From Morchella semilibera (lineage: Eukaryota > Ascomycota > Pezizomycetes > Pezizales > Morchellaceae): DNA of 64,000 nt. The position numbers were made by a program, and so were the translations under genes. The stretch spans positions 1,982,111-2,046,110 of the forward strand of contig WBVU01000010.1 of NCBI GenBank assembly GCA_009192285.1. Direction: 5' to 3'. The notes below the pieces were generated by a model. The model did no database searches. It saw only the letters and a list, made by a program, of their open reading frames with translations, and had not been told where the DNA came from. This document shows, piece by piece, positions 50,401 to 61,848 of the stretch (the first letter of the stretch is position 1; every line of letters starts with the position of its first letter).

Positions 50401-50997
50401 TTTCCCCCTCTGGCCTATCGGCCCTGGTGGAGGGAAAAAAAAAAAGCTGTAGAGAGTGTAGGTACCTACAAAGGGGATTTCTTCTTTCTTTCTTTTTTAC
50501 ACATCACTCTAGATCTCTAGCTTTTCGAGTTCCCGATTCCATCTACTCTTATCACGAACTCTGTCTGGTCTGTTCTGCTTTGCTTGTGCAATAGAATGGG
50601 CTAGGCCGGCTCACTGTGCCTATGCCTACTCGCACTCGCACTCGCACCGGCCACCGTTGAAGAGAGAGGGAGGCGAACCAGGCCAACCGGCTACCTACAC
50701 CCCCTCCCCCAGCTCGCCAGGAGTCCGAGTCGTTAAGCGTTACAGAATATGTACTCTGCCAGGCAGGCCATATGGCCATCCCCCTCCATAACCCTACACG
50801 CTACATACATGTACTACAACCTATATACTTACATAGATTACCTAAAGCACCACCACTATCCAATTCACGATGCTGCTGCTTCTTGTTTTTTTTTTGCTTC
50901 TTTTTCTTTTCTTCCTTTCTTTCTTTTCCCGGTTCATGGCAATAGCTTCTTTTGTTGTTGTTGAGTGGCCTCCACGTATGTAGTAAGTAAGTAGTCT

Positions 50998-51021
50998 TGG
51001 TGGTGGTGGTGGTGGTGGTGG
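50998..51021. repeat. (TGG)8 microsatellite
   Basis: Eight perfect TGG units, followed by a poly(T) tract. Confidence 0.9.
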
Positions 51022-53534
51022 TTTCTTATTTTTTTTTTTTTGATTGATGGAGGGATCGTCGTCAGGTGGGCTTTTAGGGTATTAAATGTGTGGCTATAAT
51101 TAAATGAATTTCCACCATCCACCCCCCCCCCCTCCCCCATCCGCAGCAGCTTGAGACTCCAAGTAATCGGTACTGTAGTCGGTACGTACCTACATGTATA
51201 TACCACTGTCCGGTTTGACTGACTGTCTGGCCAGAGTTAGAGTAGAAAGAAGGCCGGGTACACTACATTTCCCCAGACTTTTCCCTCGCCCTCCCTCCTG
51301 CTGGTTGGTTGGCTAGTGGTACCGGTTCTCTCTGACTACATGTGGGACTACTCTAGAATTTAAAAGCGCATATGTGCCCACTTGCAATGTGCATACATAC
51401 ATACTTCATATGATCCGGGCTACTCTTCTCGAGCGAGTAGGTACTTAAGTACCTCCTGTGGCTAATGTTAGAGAGACCCACCGCCGTCGAGGAGGTATCA
51501 AGCCCAACCGTCCCGCATGCATGCATGTATGTCCGTGGCTAGAGCTTCTCTCACAGCACAAAGGTACATACATACATACTCTGCTCTACCCATACACCTC
51601 TGTACAACCCATCACTATGTACTTACTATGTACCCACATACATGCTATAGCTAATTAACCTAACCCAGCCCAGCCTCTCTCTCTCTCTCTCGTGGCAAGC
51701 TGCAGATAATTTACTGTCGTCCACTTGTCACCCCTTCCCTCTCTCGTTCCAGGAAGCTCTAGCCTGCTTTTCTTCCTGGGCCGACAGCGGATCATCCACG
51801 AGGCTTGCAGCAAGCAGAGTTTTGCGATGAAATCAAATTTCACTCCCTCCCTCCCAACCACCGTGTATGAGAGAAGGTGGCTTTAGCTCTCTAGGGTACC
51901 CTCCTGAAGATCCCTCTTTTTTTTGTAGTGGCGGAAAATTATTGTATTATCATTATCATTATTACTATTTTTTTTTTTTGAAATACCCGCCATAACAGCA
52001 GGTGGCTAGCTAGCTAGCTAGCAGCTAGCAGCCAGCAGCTAGTCTAGCCCGGAGCTCTCGAGGAGGAGGGGGGGTCACACACGCACGTCAAGCGTTTTGG
52101 ATGTCTGTCTCCGTCCGATCAATTACATTTCCCGTGACCGCGCGCCCCATCCATTGTGACCGGCGGCGGCGGTGGTGGTGGTGATGGTGGTGGTGGTGAT
52201 CTGATCTTCGTCGACAATAATAGCTGTCCGACAATCATTTCCGCTTCCCATCCCCCCCCCCCTTCCCCCTCCCCCCCTTCTCTCCACACTTGGGGGCCAG
52301 ATCTCTGACAGATAGCATCCGAAAGGGGGAGAAGAAAGGGATGAGCGCCGGCGCTCGACACTATCACGTAGGTAGCTAGCTACCTACTACTACTGCTACT
52401 ACTACGCCAGCAAAGACAGACATGTTCTCTACAAAGCTTGCTTTTTGACCAAACCCGGCGTGACAATGACAGGGCACATCATGGCTCGCAATCGGGGGCG
52501 GTTAGTTAGGGTAAGGGGTAAAACAGTAAAAGCAAAGCACTCATGGAAGAATAGTTACCCAAAAGGATACTGTGACAAAAAAAACCCTAACCTTGCGGAT
52601 CTACTACCAGACGGGGCAAAGGATGGATAGAGACGGAGCAGCAGCAGTTGTACCTACATGAAGCAATTCGGAGTAGCTAGGGAAATAGAAAAATAGAATA
52701 CCGCTGCAATTGCATGCCATGTAGTCAAGCTGTCAAGTCTGCCTCACTGTGAATCTAGCTATAGCACTCTACTCCCTTCCCTTTCTCTCTCTCTCACTCG
52801 AGATCTCACTCACTCACTACCTGCCCTATCTAGAGAGTATCAATTCCCACTCCGTAAGCGTCCAGCGGCAGCAGAAGGCACTCTAGGAGCTACCATTGTC
52901 GGGCATGTTACTACACAGGGCGTCCACTTTCAAATCATGCTGCTCCTGCTCTATCTCTGCGCTGCTTTCACACTCACTCACTCACTCTCTTTCCAGCTTA
53001 TGTCCCCTCCCCTCCCCTCCCCCCTACTTAGTTCCCACTACCCTGACCCTGCCCTGCCTGCCCTGCTCTGCCCGGTCCTGCCTTGCCCGGGGATCGTAAC
53101 AACAATTCTCCGGGCGCTTCCATAAACTTTCCCCAAAGCGGGCATCCTCTACCTCCGGAGCAGCAGTCAACCTAGATATTGCAAACAGCACCAGGTGGGA
53201 AGACAAAAAAGATGAAACCCCATCCCATGTGGATGCTTGTTCCGAAGATCGATATCAAACACATCTGATTCCGCGCGCTGCCCTTCGATAGTAGCAGCTA
53301 CATACAACAACAACCCCCATTGACACACACACTAGACAGATGCCACCACCACCACGTTCCTAGACTTCTGGCTGGCTGGCTGGCTGGCCACCACTGAACT
53401 GAACTGAACTGACTGGGCGGGCGGTGATGGGCTGGTTAGCACTGGTGGGCTGCGGTGGGGTTTCCCTGCTGCTGCTGCTATTGCTGCTGCCTTATCTTTT
53501 ATCCGTTCTCTCAATCTCTCGCTCTCTCTGTTCT

Positions 53535-53554
53535 CCCCCCCCCCCCCCCCCCCC
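53535..53554. repeat. C20 homopolymer
   Basis: Run of 20 C, the longest C run in the window. Confidence 0.9.
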
Positions 53555-53630
53555 TTTCCCCTTCCCCCTCCGACTCCGGATATACATGTGAATATGTAGG
53601 GAGACCAGCGGGAAAATAATAAAATGGTCC

Positions 53631-53651
53631 TTTTTTTTTTTTTTTTTTTTT
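53631..53651. repeat. T21 homopolymer
   Basis: Run of 21 T, less than 80 bp from the C20 run. Confidence 0.9.
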
Positions 53652-54521
53652 GTAACAGGACGCTCGATCATTTACATGTGAGCGATGAGGCACCGATTCC
53701 CAGTTGCGTTTGACATCTCGAGATCTATCGCTCGAACCCTCACTATCTGCCACACACCACTAGGTAAGTACTCACACACATCCCATATCCATACCCATAC
53801 ATACGAGAGAACCGGGGAACTACGGGCGGCGGCGGCGTTTGGGACACACACACACGGCGTACCTATGTACTTACTTAGCTACGTGAGCTGTTAACCTATG
53901 TTGCTGCTGCTGCTTCTGCTTCTGATTTCCGATAGATAAGGGCCGAGACAGTTCAAGTGAATGCAACACGGTGTCAGGAAGTGGTTAGCTATCATCAGCC
54001 ATTAGCTGGCTGCTGTCCAGCAACCAGCCATCCAGCCAGCCAGCCCTAGCCCTGGGGGGGGGGATGGCGATGGGGATCGGGGGGGATTACAAATTACTGT
54101 CTTTGGGGGGGTATTGGTGATCTGTTCTTTTCTTTTTTTTTCCCCTTCTTTCCTTTTTATTTTTATTTTTATTACTTTCTCTCTCCCCGCCCAATACATA
54201 TCATTCTCTATCTTTCTGTGTCACGGATGACAATTAAGACGGTTTCAAAGTGAGGGTTTTTTTTTTCCTGTCTTCATCTCACTCGACTCGCCAGGATTGA
54301 CTGTGGCTTGATTCTGGAAGGCTGCACAATTATTGTGGTCCGGCTAGGTAGTCAATAGAGTAGACAGAGTAGGAAGACCGCCGGCAAGGTAACCAGTCAG
54401 TCAGGTAGCCAGCACCAGTCACCCACTGCCTAGGGTGGACAGGTAGACAGACAGACAGGTAAACACTGTAGGGCTGCTCAATCAGCACCACGCAACTGGA
54501 CGGGAGGACGCAATGAAGAAC

Positions 54522-54522
<1 letters not shown>

Positions 54523-54553
<31 letters not shown>
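54523..54553. repeat. A31 homopolymer
   Basis: Uninterrupted run of 31 A. Confidence 0.9.
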
Positions 54554-54558
<5 letters not shown>

Positions 54559-57500
54559 AACGGATTCCATAGGGCGAGCACAACGACACGACACGACCAC
54601 GCACGACACAACCGCGTCGCATCGCCCGCAAACAAAGTTTATCTCACTTGACGCAGTGTGCAAAGTCAGTAACGCCATCGAAGCATGAGCAGTCAGGGGA
54701 GGTCTACATACATCGTCACCCGGTTGAGTGGACATGGGCCCGCATGCACAATTGTTGTTTGTGTGCCTCTACATGGGCATGAATCGAATTTGATGAGAAC
54801 AAAAAAAAAAAACGGCTAAAAAAGAATCACGATACCCTACCGGCCGGTCTCAATCAATTAATTACAAACCGGACAGGGCAGGCGGATAGGAAGATCGTCA
54901 TGACGAACGCCGCCGCCGCTCCTGCTGCTGCTGCTGCTGCTGCAGTACGTCAACTGCACAGCTATGTAGGTAGCTAACTAATTTGTTAATTGGGTAGAGT
55001 GGGAGAGTAAGGAGTAAGAGGGCTGAAAAAAAAAAAAAAAAAGGTCGGATGTCAGGTATCGTGACCTTTTGTTGACAGCAGGCAGCAGGTGGGTATGTGA
55101 ATGTGAGTAAGTAGTAATAGTCTCGATAGTATTATTGTCGATGTCGTCGTCGTCGTCGTGTCCAGCGAACGACATAGAAAGGAATTTACAAGCCACTTAC
55201 GTACCAAATGACAGCTCGCCCAGTCCCAAGATCCACTAATATTAGTCCTCTCTACTAGTTAACAAGTAGAATAGCGTTGGTTACCTTCCTCCTTCCCCCA
55301 GAGGAATCGCTAGCCAGGTACCCAAACAAACATCGTATGTATCGTATCCCCAAAAACGCACCGTAGATCAACCGCACCCGTCTCAGGTACATACGTACAT
55401 CACGTTTCTTTCTTCTTCCAGGCCATCTGACTGGCAGCCCTATTATGGGGAGGGGACGAGTTATTTTGTTTCTCCTGGACTGGACTGGCCGACATCTCCC
55501 TTCCTGTTTCTCTAGTGCCTGTTAGTTGGCTTGCTTGTTGTCGTGGTGCTACTGGTTTCTTTTTTCTTTTTTTTTTTGCTCTCGCTTTGTCACCTAATGC
55601 ACCCCGCATGATATACGGTAGATCCTACGAGCCTCACTCTTCACCTCACTTCAGTAGCCTCACACTCAATACTGCCAACTCTACACCTGCACTGCGCGTA
55701 GAATCCGAGTGGCCAGACCATGTGCTGTGCAGACTATTCATTGGTTTCTTTCGTTTCTTTTTCTCCTCTCTCTCCACTCACCTACCATTCGGGGCTATTT
55801 TCTTGTTTCCAGGAACGTTTCATGTTCTTCTTGTTTCCGTTTCTTGTTTTTTTTTTTCAGGATATGCTGTATTTGTTTTTTTCGTCTTTTTTGTTTTTTC
55901 CATCATCCCAGTTTTTCGTCTCCCCGTTTTATTCCATTCCACCCGTTTGAGGAATTCCCTCTTTCACCCACCACCACCCCCGTCCTCCGACTGCTGCTGC
56001 TGCTGCTGTTGCCTGCAAGTAAGTGGCCAACTAGCGTATTACCAGATGTATGTTCACAGATCCCGAATCGCTGTTCGCGTTCGTTCGTTCGCAAGGCAGA
56101 GCAGAAGTGTCCTCTGCGGCTGTTTGTCTGTCATACAAAAAACCTACGCGTGACATGACTGGCCGCTTGAGTCAGTGACCAACCAAGCTAACCCTCTTCC
56201 CCCTCCCCCCTCCCCCACCCCACCCCGCAAACCCTACCCTACCTACCTTGTGCAGGGGTGTGATCGTGTGAGTGTGTGTGTGATGCGCCCTTTTCATCGA
56301 TCTTGCGTTTGTTTGCAGGGCAGACCGATTTGGTTTCGTTTGTGACCCTCAGGAAACGAAGGGTTAAAAGAGCGAGTTGGCTGAAGGGGGGGGGTGAGTA
56401 GGTAAGCATGCAGGTGGTGGGTGGTGGACACTGGTGGTGATGGGGGCTAAAAACAGATTTATCAGCCCTGAGAAAGAAGCAAATTCTACTGTAAGGGTTT
56501 TGAAATTTGAAGGGGGCCGGAAAGGGGTGTATTAGCAACAGTTTCGGAACCCTCGTTTTCCTGTAAGCAGTGCTTTTTTGAGGGCTCGTGGTCCCCCCCT
56601 AGGTATGTAGCTACATGCATAGAGTAGCTAGCTAGCTAGGTGCTAATAATAAAACAATAAATTACTCTAGGTCCATACTAGCAGTACGTAGGCAGGCAGG
56701 TAGACTGGTGACAAGAATAGGGGGGTCATTTACAGCTATTTTGAAAAATAGCAGGAGGACAGGGCATGGGATAAGGGAGCTATCGTACTCTAGACATCAT
56801 AGACACAGACAGTATGACGATGTAGTGTAGTAGCTCTCATGTACCTACGTAATCCACGGTGTGCGTGTGTAAATCACCAAGTTATCACCCGCCCTCCCCC
56901 TCCCCCTTCCAACCCCCCCTTCCACCCTCCTCCGGATTCTTCCGGTCAGCAAACTCTCACTCACCGTTCAAACAACCTTTCTTTACCACGTTTCCACCGC
57001 GCCCTGGTCTGGCTGGTCCCTGGTCTTGGCCCTGGTCATGAGGGTTAGGGGTCTTTGGATCACAAACCTACCACCATCTTTCAGGAAGGAGGAATACAAA
57101 TACATAGGGAGGAGGGAGGAGAGTGCTATGACACATTCCCCACACACTGCTAGCTGCTGCTCGTTTCACAGCATACCCCGCGATTAACCCTCCGCTACCT
57201 ACCTACTACAAACCCTTGCTTTTTCACACTGCCCCCCCCGGCTGGTCTGTGACTCTTTCGCCTTTTTTTCAGCTCCCACTGGCTTCCATCCAGGATCGAC
57301 GGTGGTCCCGGTGAAGCGCGTGTGTGTGTGTGCGTGCGTGTGTGGAACCCCCCCCTCCGTCATTCACAAAAACAGGTGGACCCTTGCAGAGGATCGCGGA
57401 TTCACGTGAGGAGGGAGGAATTATGCGTGGAAGACAAAAGACTCATACGCATGTATATAGATGGGTGGAGTATATCTCTCGGCGCGGTTGTTTACCCGCT

Positions 57501-58173
57501 GCCGCCACCGCGTGGGAGGGTGTGTGGTGGGATGGGGGAGGAATTGGGAGACATTGTTGGCCAATTTGTGTTGTGCTCCGCCGCCGGCTCTGGGGTAGGA
57601 TGTGCTAAGGGCCTGTAGACTATTTTCCGTACCTACATACTGTAGCTAGCTAGCTAGCCAGGGGTGGGGGGGGGCGTATGACATATGTCTCTTGTCTCGC
57701 TAATCTAATTAATCTACCTATATTATATAGTGCTGCTGCCTAGTGCTTGCTTTCTAATTGTATTGTGTGGGTACATAGTCAAGTGAGATGTCGCGAGAAT
57801 GTACTTTTAATCTTTCTTGCAGCTGAGGATGAGGCTTAAGGTTTGGTGGCTACAGGCTACAGCACGGGACCACCCCTCCCCCCATCGCTAGCACTGTATG
57901 TACGACGATCCCGCTGTTACCTGCCTGCCTGCCTGCCTGCGGGCAGTGCAAATCTGCGACAAACCGGCTAGGTACCAGCGCTGCTGCGCGAATTTTGGCG
58001 ATCGATAGCCGCGCCGCAGAAGGGGCAGTAGCAAAGAGGAGGCTCTTTTCTCATGTTACACCCGCCACTCGCTATGGCGGGCAATGCTTTCTAATTGCAT
58101 AGCCCTAACAGAGAAGACCAAGCTTTGGAAGCAGGTACTGGCTCTAGTAGCAGCGACAGGTTAGGCGGGCACT

Positions 58174-58199
58174 TAGGTAGGTAGGTAGGTAGGTAGGTA
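58174..58199. repeat. (TAGG)n microsatellite
   Basis: Six to seven TAGG units. Confidence 0.9.
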
Positions 58200-59790
58200 C
58201 TGGGCTGTGCTGTGCTGCTGTGACATGACCGTCAATTCCTCCCCCCCCCCTCCAAATACTCAGCCAGTAGATACAGGCCATCACACGACACATCCCACTG
58301 CCGCTCTGTGATCTTTGGCATGAAGAGCTCTGACCCAGATGCTTCCCATCCCATCCCATGTATCGTAAGCGAGGCCTATGGATGCCTCTCAATCTTACAT
58401 ATGTACATGTTGTTTGGTATATATATGATATGATCTTCCTCTCTCCTCTGATCTGCTGTAGCCGGACGCACTGCACAAGTGTATGTATGTGGGACCCTAT
58501 TTTACCCGGCGCGTAGGCGGGTGTAGCCAATCACAAGCGCATTTCCCGCTAGCTGAGGTGGATGATGGGCCTTGGCGGAAATTCCGGGCGGGATGAAAAA
58601 TAGCGCCCAGTCAGAGCCATTGGAATGGGTCCGAACCGGTATATTTAGGGCCATGGGACCGTTGCAATTGGTAAGCTGCTGCTATTGGGATTGGGTTTGG
58701 GGTAATATGGTGATTGTGAGGCTCTCTCTCTCTCTGTTTATATGATCGTTCATTGGTAAGGACGGGATTACGGACGGGATGAACGCAACGCTGCGCGGTA
58801 AGAATAGTACCCTACGGTCTACCATGTAGCGTACATGCTAAGTATGTAGCTGCTATTATTATATCGGAAATTACAGGACCGCGCCCGACCGGCAGACTGG
58901 GGAAGTGAAAACTTAACCTTAAAAAACTCGGTGCTGTTGGGACCGGAGAGTAGCCAATCGGGTATAGTAGGTACATGTACATGTAGGCAGGCTGTTCTTT
59001 TTGATCTAGGTAACTTTTCCCAAGGTTTTGGTAGCCGCCAGGGTCGGATGCGGGAATGTGTATTTTTTGATTCCACGCTGTTGAATCTCGTGGGAGCCAA
59101 TCGGTGGGATTGGTTATTATTTTTTATTTTATTTTTTTGAATGGAGAACGAATCGGTATGTGGTAGGTACATGTCGGTATTTCGAGGTAAAAAAAAAAAA
59201 AAAAGGTACATACCTACAACTTAGAGACGCCCATCATCGGACTGGAACGCAAACCTTAAAGTTGGATGATTGACATTGCGACATTGCGGCATTGCAATTG
59301 ATTACCACCACGTACGTGTACCGGGCTGGCCTGTCCAATTCGCCCAATAGCTATAGTAGTAGTAGTAATAATAATATAACCACCGGTCCATATATAATGT
59401 AGATGCACAGCCAGCCAGCCAGCCTCCTGTAGGTTTTGACAGACGCCAACACGGGCGGGACGATCATCAGATCATGCAAAAATGAGATTGCGACAGATGT
59501 GCCCTCGGATCACGTATGGTATACATATCGTTAAGTATAATCTGCATGAGGTGATCATGAAGTGGCGGGCGCCTAAGGCGTCCAGCGTATTGGGGCGATT
59601 ACGGTTACTCGATATGTAGTGATCTGCACTATGGGTTGGGGGGGGAGGGCATTGTAAGAGGTAGTAGCGCGGCAGTCACAGATAGATTGGTAGATTATGT
59701 ACTCTAGATATTGGTAACGACTACGAGAGAAGCAGTAGCAGCGCGGCTACAAATGTATGTAACAAAGTCGGACGGATCTTCACGGGCTAT

Positions 59791-59817
59791 CACTCACTCG
59801 CTCACTCACTCACTCAC
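59791..59817. repeat. (CACT)n microsatellite
   Basis: Nearly perfect CACT/ACTC array with one interruption. Confidence 0.85.
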
Positions 59818-61848
59818 AACCAGCACGCTAGCGCCCGAGACCGGACCGGAGAGATGAGCGGGCACTCGCCCGTTTACCTCCATTCACGCGCCATGTCACA
59901 ATGCCCCCCCCATCCTGCCTTGACCTTGGGTATCGTATCGCCTGTATGTCTGATTGCCATTGCCAGCCTACCCTTGGCCTTGGTTCTCCCCCGTGGGCGT
60001 AGAGCAGAGCAGCATAAATTAAGAGCTGTCATAATCATATGCAGCAATTGCCATACCGACTAGAGTACACTACACGACACTACGGCGTGACTAGCGGAGA
60101 GATGAGCGTCCCCCCCCCCCCCAGCATCGTCCGATCCCGGCATGTCGCGATTACCGCAGGAATTGCATCCCAGCAATTAAATTTAATATTCATGGAATCA
60201 CGCACTATCACTCACTCACCCACATCCTGGAGCCACTTTCTTTCCTTTTTTTTTTGGGGGGGGGGGCTCTCGCCACATGGAGCCCCCAGCCACTTTCGAC
60301 GTGGCAGGGGGTCCCTCCCCGGAGTTGTTCCTTTCTTTCTTTTCTCTCTCTCTCTCTTCCGGTGGTATCCGGTGCTGGCCGGCGCGCCCAGCTAGCTGCT
60401 TGATGGTATCGTGCAATTGTGTCTCCGGGCATTAATTAGGCCCAAAAGAGGCGGGTTGTTGGCAAGCTGTATATCACGGCTTCACGGCCTCAGGGCTGTC
60501 AGCGAGGCTGTCCTAGCTAGCTAGGTGTTTTTTAAATTGGGAGAGCGAACCGGTGGTGGTTTGAAACGAAAGGATAAGAGAAAAAAAAAAGGAAAACTCT
60601 TGGGTTGTCAGAAAAAAGCAAAAAAGGTTGTATGTAGTAGATCTTGTTATCTCTTATCGAATAGTTTGATCTCCAATACAATTTTAACCCCAACCCCCTA
60701 CTACGGGGGGGCAGACACATACTCTACTTACACTACAGCTAGGTATCTTGGTGGTCAAGACTAAATTAATAAACAGCTACTCAAGTTGCTCTTCGGATGG
60801 TGGAAGCATTGCCCAAATAACAGGTATTTTGAAGCAGTCTTCCTCTAGCTGCAAGGTACTGGTTTTGGGCACTGCGTACGTATATATATGGCTCGATCCC
60901 TACGGAGCGAAGTGAAAGTGAAGGGAGGATTGTAAATAAGACTCCCAAACAGGTTTTTTTGTTTCATTTCTAGAGGGAGAGGATGTTGGATCGAGCGTGC
61001 GAGGAGAACAGAACAGTTTTAGCAGCATCCCAAGTCGGCGGTGTGCATTAACGTTTTCACATCCCTAGACACACCATCACTACCACCACCGTCGCACCGT
61101 CACTCACACACACACACACCAACAATCCATAGTTCCAATTAATTTTTTCCATCGTCCTCCTACTCGTCCTATTACCCCCCCCCCCTCCCGGGCTCCCTTC
61201 CAATTGTCCCAAAACACGCACCGACAAAGAGGAAAAAGAAAGGAAAAAAGAGACATAAAACCTACACACATCTAAAAACCACCGTGTCGTTTTTATATAT
61301 ATCAAAAAAAAAAGAGAAAAGAAAAAGAAAGAAAAAAAAGACAAAAAATATACATCGCTTCCCATGCCGATATGCCTTAGTTAGTCAATAGGAAAATACC
61401 CCACCCACCCTCTCTCAACCTCCAATTCCAATTCCCGTTTTTTCAAAAGTAATTTCATCGGACGTTCCATGCATTCCAAACAGCAGCAGCAGCAGCAATA
61501 CATACAAGACCCTCCGCAACCCCCACCCCCCCCCCCCTAACAAGGCCGAAGGAACCTTCGCATAGACAGAGATAAATGAAAAGAGAGAGAAGAAGAAACC
61601 GGTTGGATAGAGTGCTGGTATGGAGTATAGAAATCAAAAAAGAAAAAAGAAAAAACACCGTTCCAAAAGACGCGTGAAAAAAAAGAAGCAAAAAAAAGGA
61701 TCCTCCAAACCCAAGCCAAGCCATGTCAAAGAGAAAGGAAAACCCGAAATGCTAACTGTCAAATGGTAAATAGTCCTAATGAAGAATAAAGTCATAAAGA
61801 AAGCTACAAAAAAAGAAACCGTATGTATAAAATAAAAATAAAAAAAAG

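Larger units (their letters stand above)
39420..60300. repeat. Microsatellite- and homopolymer-saturated region
   Basis: Across about 21 kb, short tandem repeats of almost every unit size recur every few hundred bases: poly(G), poly(C), poly(A) and poly(T), GA, GT, CTG, TGG, TAG, TAGG, CTAG, ACTC, CATAC, GGTTT. Only the Cys/His protein gene at 44530-45186 stands out as coding. Individual larger arrays are listed separately. Confidence 0.8.
45187..61848. other. Gene-poor interval, 16.7 kb
   Basis: No supported gene. The long open frames seen here (for example 55515-56153) are artefacts of pyrimidine tracts read as Phe/Leu/Ser. DNA is mostly microsatellites, homopolymers and short unique spacers. 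It may include a long upstream control region for the 44.5-kb gene and the 3'UTR of MED13 near 61.8 kb. Confidence 0.55.

Noticed and set aside
55515-56153. 212-codon plus-strand open frame
   Set aside because: The product is Phe/Leu/Ser from T- and C-rich tracts with no protein-like pattern; overlapping frames are open too.
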